Shown: in pieces, positions 11,547 to 23,924 of the stretch
Position numbering within the stretch: position 1 is the stretch's first letter
Layout: each line of letters starts with the position of its first letter
Assembly (NCBI GenBank): GCA_015179125.1
Contig: WHVA01000394.1
Span: 1 to 64,000 of the forward strand
Reading direction: 5' to 3'
Length of the DNA: 64,000 nt
Source of the DNA: Gautieria morchelliformis
Lineage: Eukaryota; Basidiomycota; Agaricomycetes; Gomphales; Gomphaceae
The notes under the pieces: model-generated
The model's input: the letters and a program-made list of their open reading frames with translations, nothing else
Told to the model about the DNA's origin: nothing
The model's database searches: none
Translations under genes and position numbers: made by a program

Positions 11547-13712
11547 TTAATCAGGCTTCAGCAACACTTCTTTGTATACAATATTAGAAGTTTGGTTCCC
11601 CTCCCCTAAAAGAACATGGACTCTGTTCCAATTAGTGCCTCTTGACACTGCAACATACAACTGTCCATGTGAAAATACCACGTATTGCAAGTCTATGCCT
11701 ACTGTGCCAAGAAACTTCCCTTGAGACTTGTTGATAGTCATGGCAAAGGCCAGCTTGACAGGAAACTGGCGACGCTGGAGCTCAAATGGCAATTGGTCTG
11801 AGGTGGGTGTCACTGTAATGCTAGGGATAAATGCAGTCTCTCCTGCAGATGGTCCCAAAATGATCCTCACAAAGAGTACCCTGTTGGTCATATTGATGAG
11901 ACACAACCTTGTACCATTGCAGAGTCCACGACCAAGGTCAATATTCTGAAGAAGCATGAGTACCACTCCAGGTTTAAGCCTGAGTTGAGATGGAGGAAGC
12001 CCACCCATGTTGAGTGAGTTGAGATACTCCATAGGATACACGTTGCCATCTTCATTTCCTTTGACCGAGTCTGCACTGGGATAGAGACACTCATCCCCAG
12101 GGAATACATTGAGCACCTCAGCATTAATCTCATCCATTTCCATATTGTGAGGGCAAAGGGTGGCATGTTCCACAAAGTATTTGTCTTGGAGTGCCTCCCC
12201 AGTACCAATGTTAGGATAAATAGCTGCAATGAGATCTGAGACCTGTGGTCCACAGATCATGTGCTGAGGAAGTGTCAATGAATTGTCCAAAGGGAGATCC
12301 TTTCCTGGACCAATATCAGAGAGCCACTGAGCAAATTGTTCACTCTGGGGATCATAAGGGTCGACCCGCATATTTTGAGTAAGATGGAGGACCTTGACAT
12401 GATGCCATAAAGGAGATCTTTGGATAGAAGCCACCACAATCTCCTCCTTGTTACCTTGAGGAACAACAGGCAGAGTTTGCTGGAAATCTCCACCCCAAGC
12501 CACAGTAATACCACCGAATGGACGATCTGGATGCTCTAGGACATCCCTGCAGGTTCTGTTGACAGCTTCAACTACATGATGATGCTGCATAGGCACCTCA
12601 TCCCATATGATCAAATGGACCTGCTTGAGAAGTTCTGCCAGTGGTGAGCCTCTTTTGATATCACATAGAGAACCCTCATGAATCAGAATTGGAATCTTGA
12701 GCATAGCATGTGAGGTTCTGCCCCCAATCAGAAGCAATGCTGCAATTCCTGAAGATGCAATGCATAGGACGATAAGACCCCTTCCTCTGATAGAATGAGC
12801 CAGGGTGTTCCAGGTAAAATTTTTGCCTGTACCACCAGGGCCATTGACAAAGAACAGAAGACCCTCTCCATTTATGGCTGAATGGAGGATCTCATCATGG
12901 ACATGCCTCTGTTCCACATTAAGCTTGTCAATATTGGTGGCGGCTTTTTCCAGCTCTGTAGCTGGGTCATAGTCCCGCTGCTCAGCTATCCAACAGTTCC
13001 CTACCAATCCCTCCCAGTGCCCCATTATCTGTGCCATATCTGGGAACTCATCCAGAGACTTCCCCCCTGATGTATGATCTTGTCAATGAGAAAGAGACCA
13101 AAGTCATAGATTTGATCATTGGTAGGATGGTGAATGCCAGGCCTATTTTGAAGCTGATACTCCAGGACATCACAAATATGCTCCCGAAACACCTCCCATA
13201 TTTGAGCAGGCTAAGCAGGGTTACACCGAAGGAGAATAATGACAAATAACCTCCTGAGCTGGAAACCTGTTTGTATATGTGCAGCCTCCTGAAGACACTG
13301 TGTCCACTCTAAATCATATTCTAACAGGCCCCTTGCCAGGCATGCAGCCTTGTAAGTAGGACAAAGGACACCATCAAATGATCTAAGCTCCTCAAATGAT
13401 GTTGCTCCTCTGACAACTGTAAGGAGGGTTTGCAAGTCAAAGCACTCTCCAGAGGCTGGACTCGCAAAATGAAGGCGACTGAGACTGAAAACCCGCTGGC
13501 AAGGTTTCCACCGCTTGGCTGGCTTCTCCCAGACATAGTGCATGGGAAATTCCACATAGAGTCATTCATGTGCCTCAGGATCTCTGTGATTGGCTTCAAA
13601 ATAGGCCATGAGCATGGCCTTAGCACCCTCTGCCCTCTGCAAAGCCAGGCCTGGATCCATATGAGGATCAAATATCACATTGTGCTGGCCTGGCAAATGG
13701 ACTGGAAGTGCC
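11547..13712 (-). mobile_element. Helitron fragment: PIF1-type helicase of the RepHel protein
   Basis: Helitrons are rolling-circle DNA transposons whose protein joins a Rep nuclease to a PIF1-family helicase. The continuous frame 13037-11547 contains Walker A GPGGTGKN (the usual Thr/Ser after Lys is Asn here), Walker B LIIWDEVPM, WGGDFQQTLPVV, and the C-terminal INKSQGKFL and SHGQLYVAVSRG motifs. Upstream on the same strand to 13712 is the linker region typical of these proteins (LLTVVRGATSFEELRSFDGV). Host-style decay is visible: in-frame stops at 13562-13564 and 13211-13213 and a frameshift near 13050. The Rep domain is missing because gypsy copy C starts at 13713. The Walker A change and the stops make it inactive. 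Confidence 0.88.
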
Positions 13713-16700
13713 TGTAAATAACCCGTGTATCTACATGTACAATAGTTATTACATAATCCCAGTGGGCCCCTTAGGGACCCACTGTATAGTTTATGCGTGG
13801 GAACCGGCTAGCGGTCCCCATCGCATCTTACCCTTACACTGTCACTATGTAGCATCAGAATACCACACATTGGTCAAGTTCTGTCGTGCTCTTGTGACTT
13901 AAGGCTTAAGATAGACATCTTTACACCTTTTTGAACTATCCTGCGGTTGATCGCCACGCGACCAACCGATAGTGGATTCGAAGCAATCTTGAAAAAGATC
14001 GCTGCGTCGACGACTAAACATCGTTGAGACCCTCCAGTAGACCTTCTACTGTCAGCTGCGAGCATGATGATCCCACGCAGTCGAAGACGGACACGAGTGA
14101 CGAGCTCGAGGTCCACACCCCAGGCGCAGCCCAGCGACACGACGGCTGATGTTATCCTGGACCAAGAGAACAGGACGATAGAAGACGGAGAGATTGTAGA
14201 TCTCACCGCCCTCGTCCCCTCAGTAGAGGACGAGGAAAACCCTGACCACGTCTCGTTGAGCGTGGCTGAGGAAGAGACGACGCCGGGCGATGAGCCGGCG
14301 CCCCCCCCCATCTCTCTCTGCCCAAGGACAAAGGAAAGGGCAGAGAAGTCTCACCGTCGTCAGACGGTAGAGCAACAACGTTGAGGCAGGCACAAAGCCA
14401 CGACTCAAACCAACGCTCACGAAGTAGAGCGACGATGATCGTCCCTGAAGGAGGACGACGGCAAAAAAGACGAGCCCCAGGCGATGGTCAGGACTCGGAA
14501 TACTCGAGCTCTAGTCGCAAGAGCTCAAGGACTCACGCCATCGACCACGAGATGGCAGAGGCCCTGAACAAACAGGTGCAGGCTGTGCTGCACCGAAGTA
14601 CGCTGACGCGCCACAAGCACGATCAGCTGGCATCGCAGCTTGACAACGCCGCCGCCGCCCTAATGGCAATCGGCAAGGAACTCCACCAGGCGGAGGAGGT
14701 CAGGCTGCAAGACGCAGCCACGCTGGAGGATGTCTAGAAAGCACTCCGCCCACGCGGGGAACGCGACGCAACTCGTCCGAGCTCGCGACAGTCCGCAGCC
14801 AACGAACACAGTCGCGACGTGGAAGACCCGTGCCGAAAGGAGCGAGACAAGCAGCGAATGCCGCCGCCAGCCGTCCCGGTCGAACAGGACGTAAGGTTCG
14901 GGAACGAACCTCAAGAACAACCGGCTGCCCCAACGGACAGCCATAAAACGATCCAACAGATCGTTAGGGATCAGGTTGCCTCAGAGCCTGACTCTGAAAC
15001 GACGACCGAGAGCTTAGAGCTCAAAGTCGCACACTGGCAGCGTAAATAAGGCGCAGCCGCGTGCCGCCACACATGGGCACTCGAGCTACTAGCGAAAAAC
15101 ACTGAAGAAACAGTGGCCCACAGCCACACTGCTCAGCTGCCCGACGAGCAGCTCACGCAAGCCGTACAAGGCGCACGGCAGGCACACGCAGCCTACAACA
15201 GCAGGCTATGGATCCGCAACGTGGGACTGACCGGGGACACCAGGCATAAAACACCCCCGGAACCGAGAGCACAGAATGCTCCTGATCCCGAGCCCGATCG
15301 GGGCCAGGGGCCTGTCAGGGCATATAACAGCCTGCCCTGCGCGGCATCACAACCACGCGAGCGATCCATGGCCCTAATGGAAGGCCAGGGAATCCCTGAC
15401 CAGGCCGACGTCGTACCAATGGAGCCGTACGATGGGATCACACGGATGATCCGCGTGGCATTAGCAGACGCTGCAGACACAGACCCAGAGAAGTCTGTGC
15501 TAGTGAAAGCTGGCGTAAAATTGGCCCACCCCGAGCCATACGCCGGGGGATCTGACCTTGAAGAGTTTGAAATCTTTGTGGCAACCATCCTACGATGGCT
15601 AAAAATGAATTGCCTCCTAGGGCCAACCAGCATTGACATGCAGGTCGGCTATGTGGGCACTCGCCTCACCGGCGAAGCCCAGGAGTGGTTCCTTCGAAAC
15701 ATTGAACGCTTCGATCGCCAGGTCCGCAGCTGGACGCTGGAAACCATGATGCAAGGCCTTCAAAAAAGGTTCCTGCACACACTGACGTACCATCACGCAT
15801 CGAATAAATTCGACACGGTCATGCAAGGCATGAAAACCATTCAGGAGATGCTGAATGAGCTCACGAAATACGTGGCACATATGATACAGCGGCCAGACGA
15901 GTACACGTTCCGGAGACGGTTTGTATCAGCGCTGCGCGAAACGCTGCACAACGAGGTCCTCAAAAAGGGCTATAATGCCGAGAGCAGCTCAATAGAGCAA
16001 CTCTTCGAGACGGCCCGGATGATCGAGGAGGTATCCCAATACAACATGGGGATGCGCTGCGCAGAAACCGCAGCAGCAACGGCAAGCGCTGCCCGGCTCA
16101 CAGGGAGCAAGCCGTTGACACAAACAGGCCTGACCAGGCCCAGCCTGTTCGCAAGAAGCGGAACAGGACAATGGCTACCGCCATTACGCCCAGCACAAGC
16201 TGGACGCCTGCCTGAAGCTAAACAGCCTCAAGCGTCAGGGTCGTCCCCACGACCTGCCCCACCGACGAAAACGTCGGGCCGGCCTAACGATAGGCCCAGC
16301 AGCAGCCAAAGCATCACCACATGCTTTGAATGTGGCCAACCTGGCCACAAGAAGGCAGAGTGCCCCTGGCTTAGGTCCGGTATAAGGACAGCGGCCACGC
16401 GGCACGACGAGGAAGCCGAGGATCTGGAAACGGATCCCAGTCAAAATTCTCTTCAACAAATTGACGAAGAGGGGGAGGGTGATCCCCAACCCAACCACAC
16501 TCCGGACAACGGAGATGCGCCCACTGAAGAATGGGACCCGGAGCCGTCCCAATACTATGAATGGGACGAGGAGGTGGAAGACACCACCTACAGGTCCAGC
16601 GCGATCAGATTCGCACTGGAGGACAAAACCGCCACGAAGGTTATGGCGGCATGCACGTCGGTCACGCCAGACAAGGTGGCCAAGCCGGTGTATCACCACC

Positions 16701-19700
16701 GAAGCAAACATGGGATGCGGCCAATGCGTCCACGCAGTGAGAACCGTACCCTATCGGGGTACTGGGAAATAAACGGCATAAAAGCCCACTGCCTGCTAGA
16801 TAGTGGCAGCGAAGGGGTACTGCTGTCCCCCGAATTCACGTGAGCTACAGGGATGAAGACATTCTCCCTGGAGCAACCAATCACGCTGCAGCTAGCCTGC
16901 GTAGGCAGCCGTTCCACGATCAATTATGGAATGAACATGACCATCAAGTTTGGTTGTGGGACATACGACAAATATTTCGACGTAGCAAACGTCGAATATT
17001 ACGACGCGATCTTAGGGACACCGTTCCTAAGGAGATTCGGCATAACCCTGGACTTCTCGAGCCCAGGGACGATTCGCAAGGGAAACGAAGTGATCCTCAC
17101 AGGCAAGGTCTCATTCAACGACGACGAATCGACAAATGGGGACAAAGGGCCACGGTGAGCAGGATCACCCAGGCACCAAAGCCGAACCTGGCTCATTGAA
17201 GCCAGGAGGACGAGTCGTGGGATGACTTGTCCTCGAACTCACCCTACAGCCGTAGGGAGAGATGCTCTCACCTAACGGTGAAAGCGATGGGAAAGAGGAA
17301 AGCGGGCCCACGCGCCGTGGGACCTAATAGACGCCAACAGCGCCTAATGGCATCTAAGCCAACCACCACCATCATCCTCATGGATGATGACCTTCCTCGC
17401 CTCCACGAGGAATGGATGGAACGAATCACTGACCTAGTCAGTGGAATTCCATTAGAACTCCCGCCACTATGGGAGATCAACCATGAGATCAACCTCATCG
17501 ATCCCAACAAGCACATGCGGTATCGACTACCAAAATGCCCTGAACACTTCCGAGAGGAACTGTCGGCTAAGATAGAACGATACACCACTGCAAAGTGGTG
17601 GATTCCGGCAGTAGCGCAGCAGGCAGTGCCCATGCTATGTGTGCCGAAGAAGAATGGTACATTGAGAACCGTCTTCGATCTGCGCCAGCAGAATGAGAAC
17701 ACAGTGAAGGACGTCACGCCCTTCCCGGATCAAGATATCATACGCAGCGACATGGCTCACTGCCGATATCGAACAAAACTCGATATGTCAGAAGCATACG
17801 AGCAGATCTGGATCCATCCGGATCACATAGCAATGACTGCCTTTGCCACGATCCTTGGCACCTTCAGGAGCCAGGTGATACAGATGGGGGACTGTAACGC
17901 CCCATCAACATTCCAACGGCTGATGACAGCCATTTTCCACGACTGCATAGGTCGCTTCGTCCATGTATACATGGACAACATCTTCATATTCTCGCTCTCA
18001 ATACAAGAGCATGAAGAGCACCTCTACATCGTCTTTGACAGACTAAGGAAGAATCACCTCTTTCTGAGCAAGAAAAAGGTGGACCTCTATTCCATCTGAA
18101 TGGAGTTTCTCGGCCATATTATTGATGGCCGAGGGGTACATGCCGACGAGGACAAGATGCAACGCATCCGCGAGTGGCGCAGGCCATGCACGTTCAACGA
18201 CGTCCAGCGTTTCCTTGGGCTGATACAGTATCTGGCACACTACATGCCGGATGTTAGCGCATATACCACCCGCTATCTGGCTGTGCGCGTAATAACCATC
18301 CATTTGAATGGACACCACTACTCGACAAATGCTGGCAAAGCATTAAGGCGTTGGCCTGTAAGGCCCCGATCCTGCGTCCAGTAGACGCAAGGTGCCCAGA
18401 GCCGATCTGGGTGATCACCGACGGATCAAAAGCCGGCATCGGTGCGGTCTACGGCCAAGGTCCTGACTGGAAAACCTGTCGACCAGCCGGCTTCTTGTCA
18501 AAGAAGTTCAGCGTTGCTCAGCAACACTACCGGACTCACGAGCACGAGACGATCGCGGTGCTCGAGGCTCTCATGAAATGGGAGGACAAACTGCTGGGGC
18601 GAAGGTTCACCCTCATCACAGACCACAAAGGGCTCGAGTACTTCGAGACCCAGAAGAGCCTATCTGACCGACAGGTCAGATGGTGGGAGTTTCTCTCCCG
18701 GTTCAATTTCAACACCGTTCATGTTGACGGTATACAGAACAAGGTAGCAGACTGCCTGTCGCACTACTACGAGAGCGACATGAGTGATTATAATCACCCG
18801 GACCATGTCTTCGTGAACGTGGATGCACGTTTAGACCTGGACGGCGAGATGTTGCCCACCGACCGGTATGTCGAGTTGTGAACAGCGGCGACAAGACGCT
18901 CTAAACGCCTCGCTGACCAGACAGAGGCGAGAGTAACGGAAGCCGCCGCATTAAACGAGGGCTCACCAGAGCCCACGAACGTCGCCGCGTCCCGCGACGA
19001 TGACGATGATGACGTCAGAGCCATCACCGCAGGAAATGATGGCATGCCCCTGTGCCGGGTCGTTGAGCAAGGCGTAGACCTGTCTAAGGTCCTACGAGAC
19101 GCGTACCACAGGGACACCATGTTCACGAAGATCATGGCGCACCTGGACGCGCACCCGAGATTCGGGATCCGGGATGGGCTGATCTGGACTAAGAATCAGC
19201 TCAAAAGAGACGTCATTGCTGTCCCCCGCTCTGTTCTTCAAAGGGGAAGGAAGCTGATCGAAATTATCATCGATCGGGCACATCAGATAGTCGGCCACTA
19301 CGGCCATCTGAAGACTTCGAACTACGTTCGAAGAGCATATTGGTGGCCGGGCATGAGCCCAGACATAGAAGTGTTCTGCACATCGTGCGCAAGGTGTCAG
19401 ATGACGAAAACCGGGCCACAATGGCCCAAAGGCCTACTACACAGCTTACCCATTCCAGATAGGCCGTGGCAGTCGATTGGCATCGACTTCATGGGGCCCC
19501 TGCCCAAATCCAATGACTATGACTACCTGATGGTAGTCATTGACCGACTAACGTCGCTCGTACACCTCGTACCAACCACGACGAGCGTGTCAGCCAAGGG
19601 AGTAACCTGGCTGTTTCTGAAGGAGGTCATCTGACCCACGGAGTTCCCGACTCCATCGTTTCGGACAGAGACTTGAAGTTCACGTCGATCTTCTGGCGTG

Positions 19701-20235
19701 AACTACAGCGACTCATGGGGACTAAGCTCCTCATTTCAACTGCCTTCCATCCCCAAACGGATGGAGCCACCGAGCGGGCAAACCGCTCGATCAGCCAGAT
19801 ATTGCGCGCGGTCATCAGAGACGATCAGAAGGCTTGGGCATTGAAATGCCCAATGGTTGAGGTCGCCCTCAACAGCAACGTCAGCGCGACCACAGGGTTC
19901 GCACCTTTCAAGCTGAACCATGGCTATATGCCGTGGATAGACCTCCCCATAGCCATGGACACCCCGTTCAAGTGGGTAGCCTGGTTCGCACATCAGGCAA
20001 AATGGAACCTGATGGCGGCACACGATGCAATCATAGAGCATCGAGTGACGCAAATGTTTCATGCAAATAAGAAACGTATGGCGAGCGACAGGTACGCCGC
20101 CAACGACCGCGTCTACCTTTCGACACAAAACCTAACTCTCCTGAAAGGAAGAGCCAGAAAGCTAGTCCCGTGGTACATTGGACCGTACCGCATCGTCGAG
20201 GCTCACAACGACACCTCGACGGTGACCCACCAGAT
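13713..20235 (+). mobile_element. Ty3/gypsy-type element C, most complete copy of the family
   Basis: It carries the 5' terminal block (13713-13869), gag from about 14064 with the CCHC knuckle near 16320, protease (LDSGSEG near 16800), reverse transcriptase at 17227-18099, RNase H near 18390-18650 (VITDGSKAGIGAV), the integrase zinc-binding segment near 19270-19410 (HQIVGHYG...CARCQ), and the integrase core with FHPQTDGATERANR near 19750. Gene order gag-PR-RT-RH-IN places it in Ty3/gypsy. It ends near 20235 against a copia fossil, so the 3' LTR is missing. It is broken, with roughly half a dozen interruptions. It was inserted in the Helitron at 13712/13713. Likely old. Confidence 0.9.
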
Positions 20236-21070
20236 CGTCATCCTCAGGGACGGGATGAATGGCGTTGTCAATGTCATCGAAGATGACATTGCGGGAGGTC
20301 TGGATGTGGCGCGTGTGGACATTGTAGAAACGCCAAGCCTTAGCATTAGGTGCGATGCCGGTAAAAATGTGTTGCTCGTATTTGGGCTCTAATTTAGTAC
20401 GATGCTGGTCCGGAACTTGGACCCAGCACTTTTTACCGAATTCTTCCAACCTCCCGATGTCAGGTTTCTTGCCAAAAAAGGCCTCGAATGGTGTCATGTC
20501 TGCGCCAAGGGCTCGAGTGGGCATCCTGTTCTTGATATAACAGGCGTAGGCGACGGCTTCGGGCCATAAGATCTTGGGCGCTTATTTCGCAAAGATCATT
20601 GTGCAAGCATGTTCGAGCAAGGTGCGATTCAGGCGTTCGGCAATGCCATTCTGGGCTGGTGAGTAAGGGGTGGTAGATTCCATTATGATCCCTTTCTGGG
20701 CGCAGAAATCTCTGAATGGACCGTTAATATATTCACCGCCTCCATCGCTGCGCAGGCACTTAAGCAGGAGCCCAGTCTGTGTTTCAACAAGGGCGGCGTA
20801 TTCCTTGAAATGATCAAGGACGCCGTCCTTGGTGTGGCTGAAATAGATGGTGGAGTACCTGCTTTTGGCATCGGTAAATGAATATAAATACCGTTCCTGC
20901 GCCGGGCCCTCTGTATTCGCCGGTCCCCAAACGTCGGAGACGGTCAGATCGCCTACCAATGTAGCAGCATCTTCCGACCGTTTGGGGAACGGTTCCATGT
21001 GATGCTTGCCCTGAATGCAAGCAACACATTGTGTCACCGGCGCGGCCGTGTCTACATCCATCCGGTGACA
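20236..21070 (-). mobile_element. Ty1/copia fossil D: integrase region only
   Basis: Reading leftwards: CVACIQGKHH and LTVSDVWGPA (pre-integrase/integrase start), RSDGGGEYINGPF, YSPAQNGIAERLNRTLLEHA, then the post-integrase KPDIGRLEEFGKKCW segment. These match copia I at 59335-63930 closely in style. gag, RT and LTRs are missing. It is fused on its 5' side to a DDE-type transposase and on its 3' side to gypsy copy C. At least one break. Confidence 0.85.
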
Positions 21071-22027
21071 AGATCGTGCAAATATCTTAGGATTTGATGT
21101 TTGGACAGGCTTCTGATTATTTAACTTCTTAAATGTCATTCCTAACTCTCCAAATAAGCTTTCTATCTTTGATCTGAAACTACCAAATCTTTCATTGTAG
21201 CGCTTCTCCATATCTGATAGTTCAGCATTCTTCTGCTTCCGAATTGAATGGCAGAAATTCATTTCTTTCAATCTACCTTGCTTTACTACTTGTTTCACAA
21301 ATAGTGTATAGTCTCCATCAAGAGCCATACGATCTGCCTTATCCATCTTATCTCTTAAGTTCATTTCTGTGAACATTGCTCCATCAGAGTGGCTACATGG
21401 CAATGAATCAGAAACAAATAAAGACATCCCATGAAAATCCATAATTACTTGAGTTCTCATTCCAGAATTTCTGTGTTTATGTGACCATTGTACTTTAGAT
21501 GATCTTCCTATTTCTGTTCCTCTTGTGTCATGACCATCAAGGAATAAAGTTATTGTGTTGAGTAGTTCTTCCTGATTATTATCCTTTGCAGATAATATTC
21601 TAATCCTTACGTTGGAAAACATATGAGCCAACAAATCAATGATTTTGTCATTTAAGTCATTATTAAGGTCCTTTTCATGTCCAAAAAAACTCTGATGGAT
21701 CGCATGAAAAGTACTCCCAGGTATAAATCTGTTCATATCATCAAATGTACAACCTTCAAGCAGATGATAGAGTAGTAATAGTCCCTTCTCTACATTTCGA
21801 TATGGACCTGGATGGTGCTTTAATGGAAACAACACTACTAGGAGGAAAAACATTGGTATTGGTCCAAGCTTCTCTAATACTCTTTTCTTGACGAGATCTA
21901 TTTCAGAAACAGGTTTTAGTCCTGATCTATGAAATTTAGTTGGCTTCAACAAAGGCCATTTTTCATCAAGAAACCCCCAATGTTCATTCATCAACATTTG
22001 ATATTCTTCAAGGAGTGACTCATTCAT
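21071..22027 (-). pseudogene. DDE_Tnp_4-like transposase, C-terminus replaced by copia sequence
   Basis: The ATG at 22025-22027 opens a frame of about 319 codons before the junction near 21070. Motifs fit a DDE_Tnp_4-like (IS5/Harbinger-type) nuclease: FLDGHD for the first Asp, SDSLPCSHSDGAMF, then ADRMALDGDY for the second Asp, and RFGSFRSKIESLFGEL for the Glu helix. The upstream part is an alpha-helical region of unknown role. Base composition is AT-rich, unlike the copia DNA it joins. The frame continues unbroken into copia integrase. The transposase part appears intact through the Glu region, but its normal C-terminus is lost. It lies divergently to the three-repeat gene at 22409. Confidence 0.6.
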
Positions 22028-22408
22028 TATAAAGGAAAGTTCTCAGCGAGGGTTGTATAGTTGAGTTCGTTGATAAGATGACGACTTTATATATTTTGAT
22101 TTTATATTGCATTCACTATTCAACTCTCTAAATAAAACCATAAACAACATAAAGGGAATATAGAATTTTACTGGAAGTATATTCTCAACTACTGGTCTAG
22201 ATTACCTCCACAATAAGTGATGACATATACACTAACAGATGGAGATAAATCAATCAAACCAAACTTTGTAGTTAGCAAGCATGATTATAATAGCAGTCTT
22301 TGTGATGCTATGTAATTTAAACAACAGTGCTAGCAATGTATAAAACCAGATTAGATGAGTCAGTATTGAAAATTGATTCTGTGAAATTGTAAATTGGGTC
22401 TAGTAGCC
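22028..22408. promoter_or_regulatory. AT-rich divergent intergenic region
   Basis: A stretch of 381 bp separates the divergent starts of the DDE-type transposase (minus) and the three-repeat protein (plus). It is strongly AT-rich and would have to hold both promoters. No specific motif is asserted. Confidence 0.35.
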
Positions 22409-23338
22409 ATGGAAGCCCAGATTGTCAAGCTCTCTAAAAGGATTGACAGAATCACAGAATGGATAGAAGAAAAAGATGAGATAATATCAAATCTCAAACA
22501 GATATCTAAGGAACAACGTAGAGAGATTATAGAATTAAGAGAGCATATTAAAAATAATAAGCATGTAGGATTGCGAATTAGAAAGATGGCTGGATGTTTT
22601 ATATTTTATGATTCACAAGATAATTGCTATAATCTAGAGGATATGCATGTCTTTATAGATGAAAAACCTTGCAAGTTGTCTACAGTGTACCATAAAAAGA
22701 AAGACCTGGTATCATATGATATCATAGATAATCGAATCAATTTTATGACAAAACAACACCACAAACCAGAACCAATGGTTCATGCTCAAAAGGAATCTCA
22801 GCTTACTCAAGAAGAAATAAGCGGTAGAAACATTAAATTTGATATCAATAGTATCACAGAAAATTGTAGGGTATATAATTCAGAACATAATTACTTTGAG
22901 TTAGCAGACATGGATGTATTTATAGATGGAGAAGAAATATCCCCTTTAACGGCACATGATGAAGAGGATAATCTAGTATCGTATGAGGTCAATCATAATA
23001 ATCAAATAAATTTGCTAACAGCAAAACCAGATAAATTGGATCATGCTAGATATATCAAAGGAATCACACCAAGTTGTAGAATACACGATTCAGAAGGGAA
23101 TTACTATGAGTTAGCAGACATGGATGCATATATGGATGGAAAAAAAGTATCCATTTTGACAGCATATTATGCACGTAATTATCTGGTATCATGTGAGGTC
23201 AATGATAATAATCAAATAAACCTCCTAACAGAACAACAAGATAAGAATAGTACGAAGGATAGTTTGGTAAATAATTCTCCTCAAATGAGTAAAACTAGAT
23301 CAAGACCAGATAAGCAATCAAAACTAGCTGAGATCTGA
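22409..23338 (+). CDS. Unrecognised protein: coiled coil plus three copies of a ~57-residue repeat
   Basis: The start is the ATG at 22409 in the context gccATGg, giving 309 residues. Residues 1-50 form a likely coiled coil (heptad-like Leu/Ile, many Lys/Glu). Three repeats follow, near residues 61-118, 148-207 and 212-272. Each has the pattern C-(F/R)-(I/V)-(F/Y/H)-(D/N)-S, then YxLxDMxxxxD, then LT/STxY or H, then LVSYxVxxNxINLLT. Repeats 2 and 3 are closest to each other, suggesting a later duplication. The repeat looks like a small beta-rich unit, but I know no family for it. No signal peptide or membrane segment. It is AT-rich and divergent to a DDE-type transposase, so it may be an accessory protein of that element; this is inference. 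Confidence 0.6.
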   Translation: MEAQIVKLSKRIDRITEWIEEKDEIISNLKQISKEQRREIIELREHIKNNKHVGLRIRKMAGCFIFYDSQDNCYNLEDMHVFIDEKPCKLSTVYHKKKDLVSYDIIDNRINFMTKQHHKPEPMVHAQKESQLTQEEISGRNIKFDINSITENCRVYNSEHNYFELADMDVFIDGEEISPLTAHDEEDNLVSYEVNHNNQINLLTAKPDKLDHARYIKGITPSCRIHDSEGNYYELADMDAYMDGKKVSILTAYYARNYLVSCEVNDNNQINLLTEQQDKNSTKDSLVNNSPQMSKTRSRPDKQSKLAEI

Positions 23339-23548
23339 ACATTTGATACTCTTGATGAGAAAGGAAATATCGATACTCGATCAATATTTGAGATTGATGA
23401 TGAGGTACGCAAGCAGCATAGATTAGATTCCAAAGTGATAAGATGGTCATGGAATCTGAATCCACTCTCCTCTTTAACCAGGAAGTTGAATTTAAATCCT
23501 ATTAGATTGATGAATTATGTATCATACATGTTTGTTTCTAAATATTAA
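23339..23548 (+). other. In-frame open extension after the stop of the three-repeat gene
   Basis: The frame of the upstream gene continues for 69 codons after its TGA (23336-23338), until TAA at 23546-23548. The reading (TFDTLDEKGNIDTRSIFEID, then VRKQHRLDSKVIRW) looks protein-like, not random. It could be a lost C-terminal domain behind a premature stop (CGA to TGA), a read-through product or an exon. Confidence 0.4.
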
Positions 23549-23842
23549 TTCAAGTACTGGAATTATCATCATATTCCATGGTAACTGATATATGAATGTA
23601 TTTCTACCAAAATCAGATCTTATGATGTTAGAGATAGAATAAAGTATAATTACTACTCATGAAAGTGAATGTATTGGTTATACAAGTCATTCTATATGAA
23701 GAGTCAAAATCATAATATTTAGCAATGTTACTATTAAGATTCTTGATGATAAATATCAAAATGTAGAAACAAAGCTTTTAAACAAAGCTTGTACACTAGC
23801 CTATGACTCATATATTACCTCACCAAGTTGTAAAACGTAATA
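23549..23842. other. AT-rich, no gene seen
   Basis: No open frame or RNA signal is convincing. It includes short direct repetitions and A/T runs. Confidence 0.4.
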
Positions 23843-23913
23843 GACCAAATAGCTTAGTTGCTAAAGCACCCTATATACTAACGGGGTCCCAGGCTCGAAC
23901 CCTGGTCTGGTTA
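23843..23913 (+). tRNA. tRNA-like sequence, probably degenerate tRNA or SINE head
   Basis: The 71-nt block has a D arm (GCTT/AAGC), a good T arm (CCAGG, loop CTCGAAC, CCTGG) and an acceptor pairing (GACCAAA with TCTGGTT) with one mismatch and one G-U pair. The internal A-box-like and B-box-like motifs are present. The anticodon stem pairs only at three positions and no anticodon can be assigned, so a working tRNA is unlikely. Confidence 0.4.
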
Positions 23914-23924
23914 ATCAAGAGTTA

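Noticed and set aside
20582-22027. A genuine fusion protein of transposase and integrase
   Set aside because: The junction coincides with the border between AT-rich transposon DNA and a copia fossil, so it is best read as two unrelated elements joined by chance.
23843-23913. Functional tRNA gene
   Set aside because: The anticodon stem pairs at only three positions and no anticodon can be assigned.
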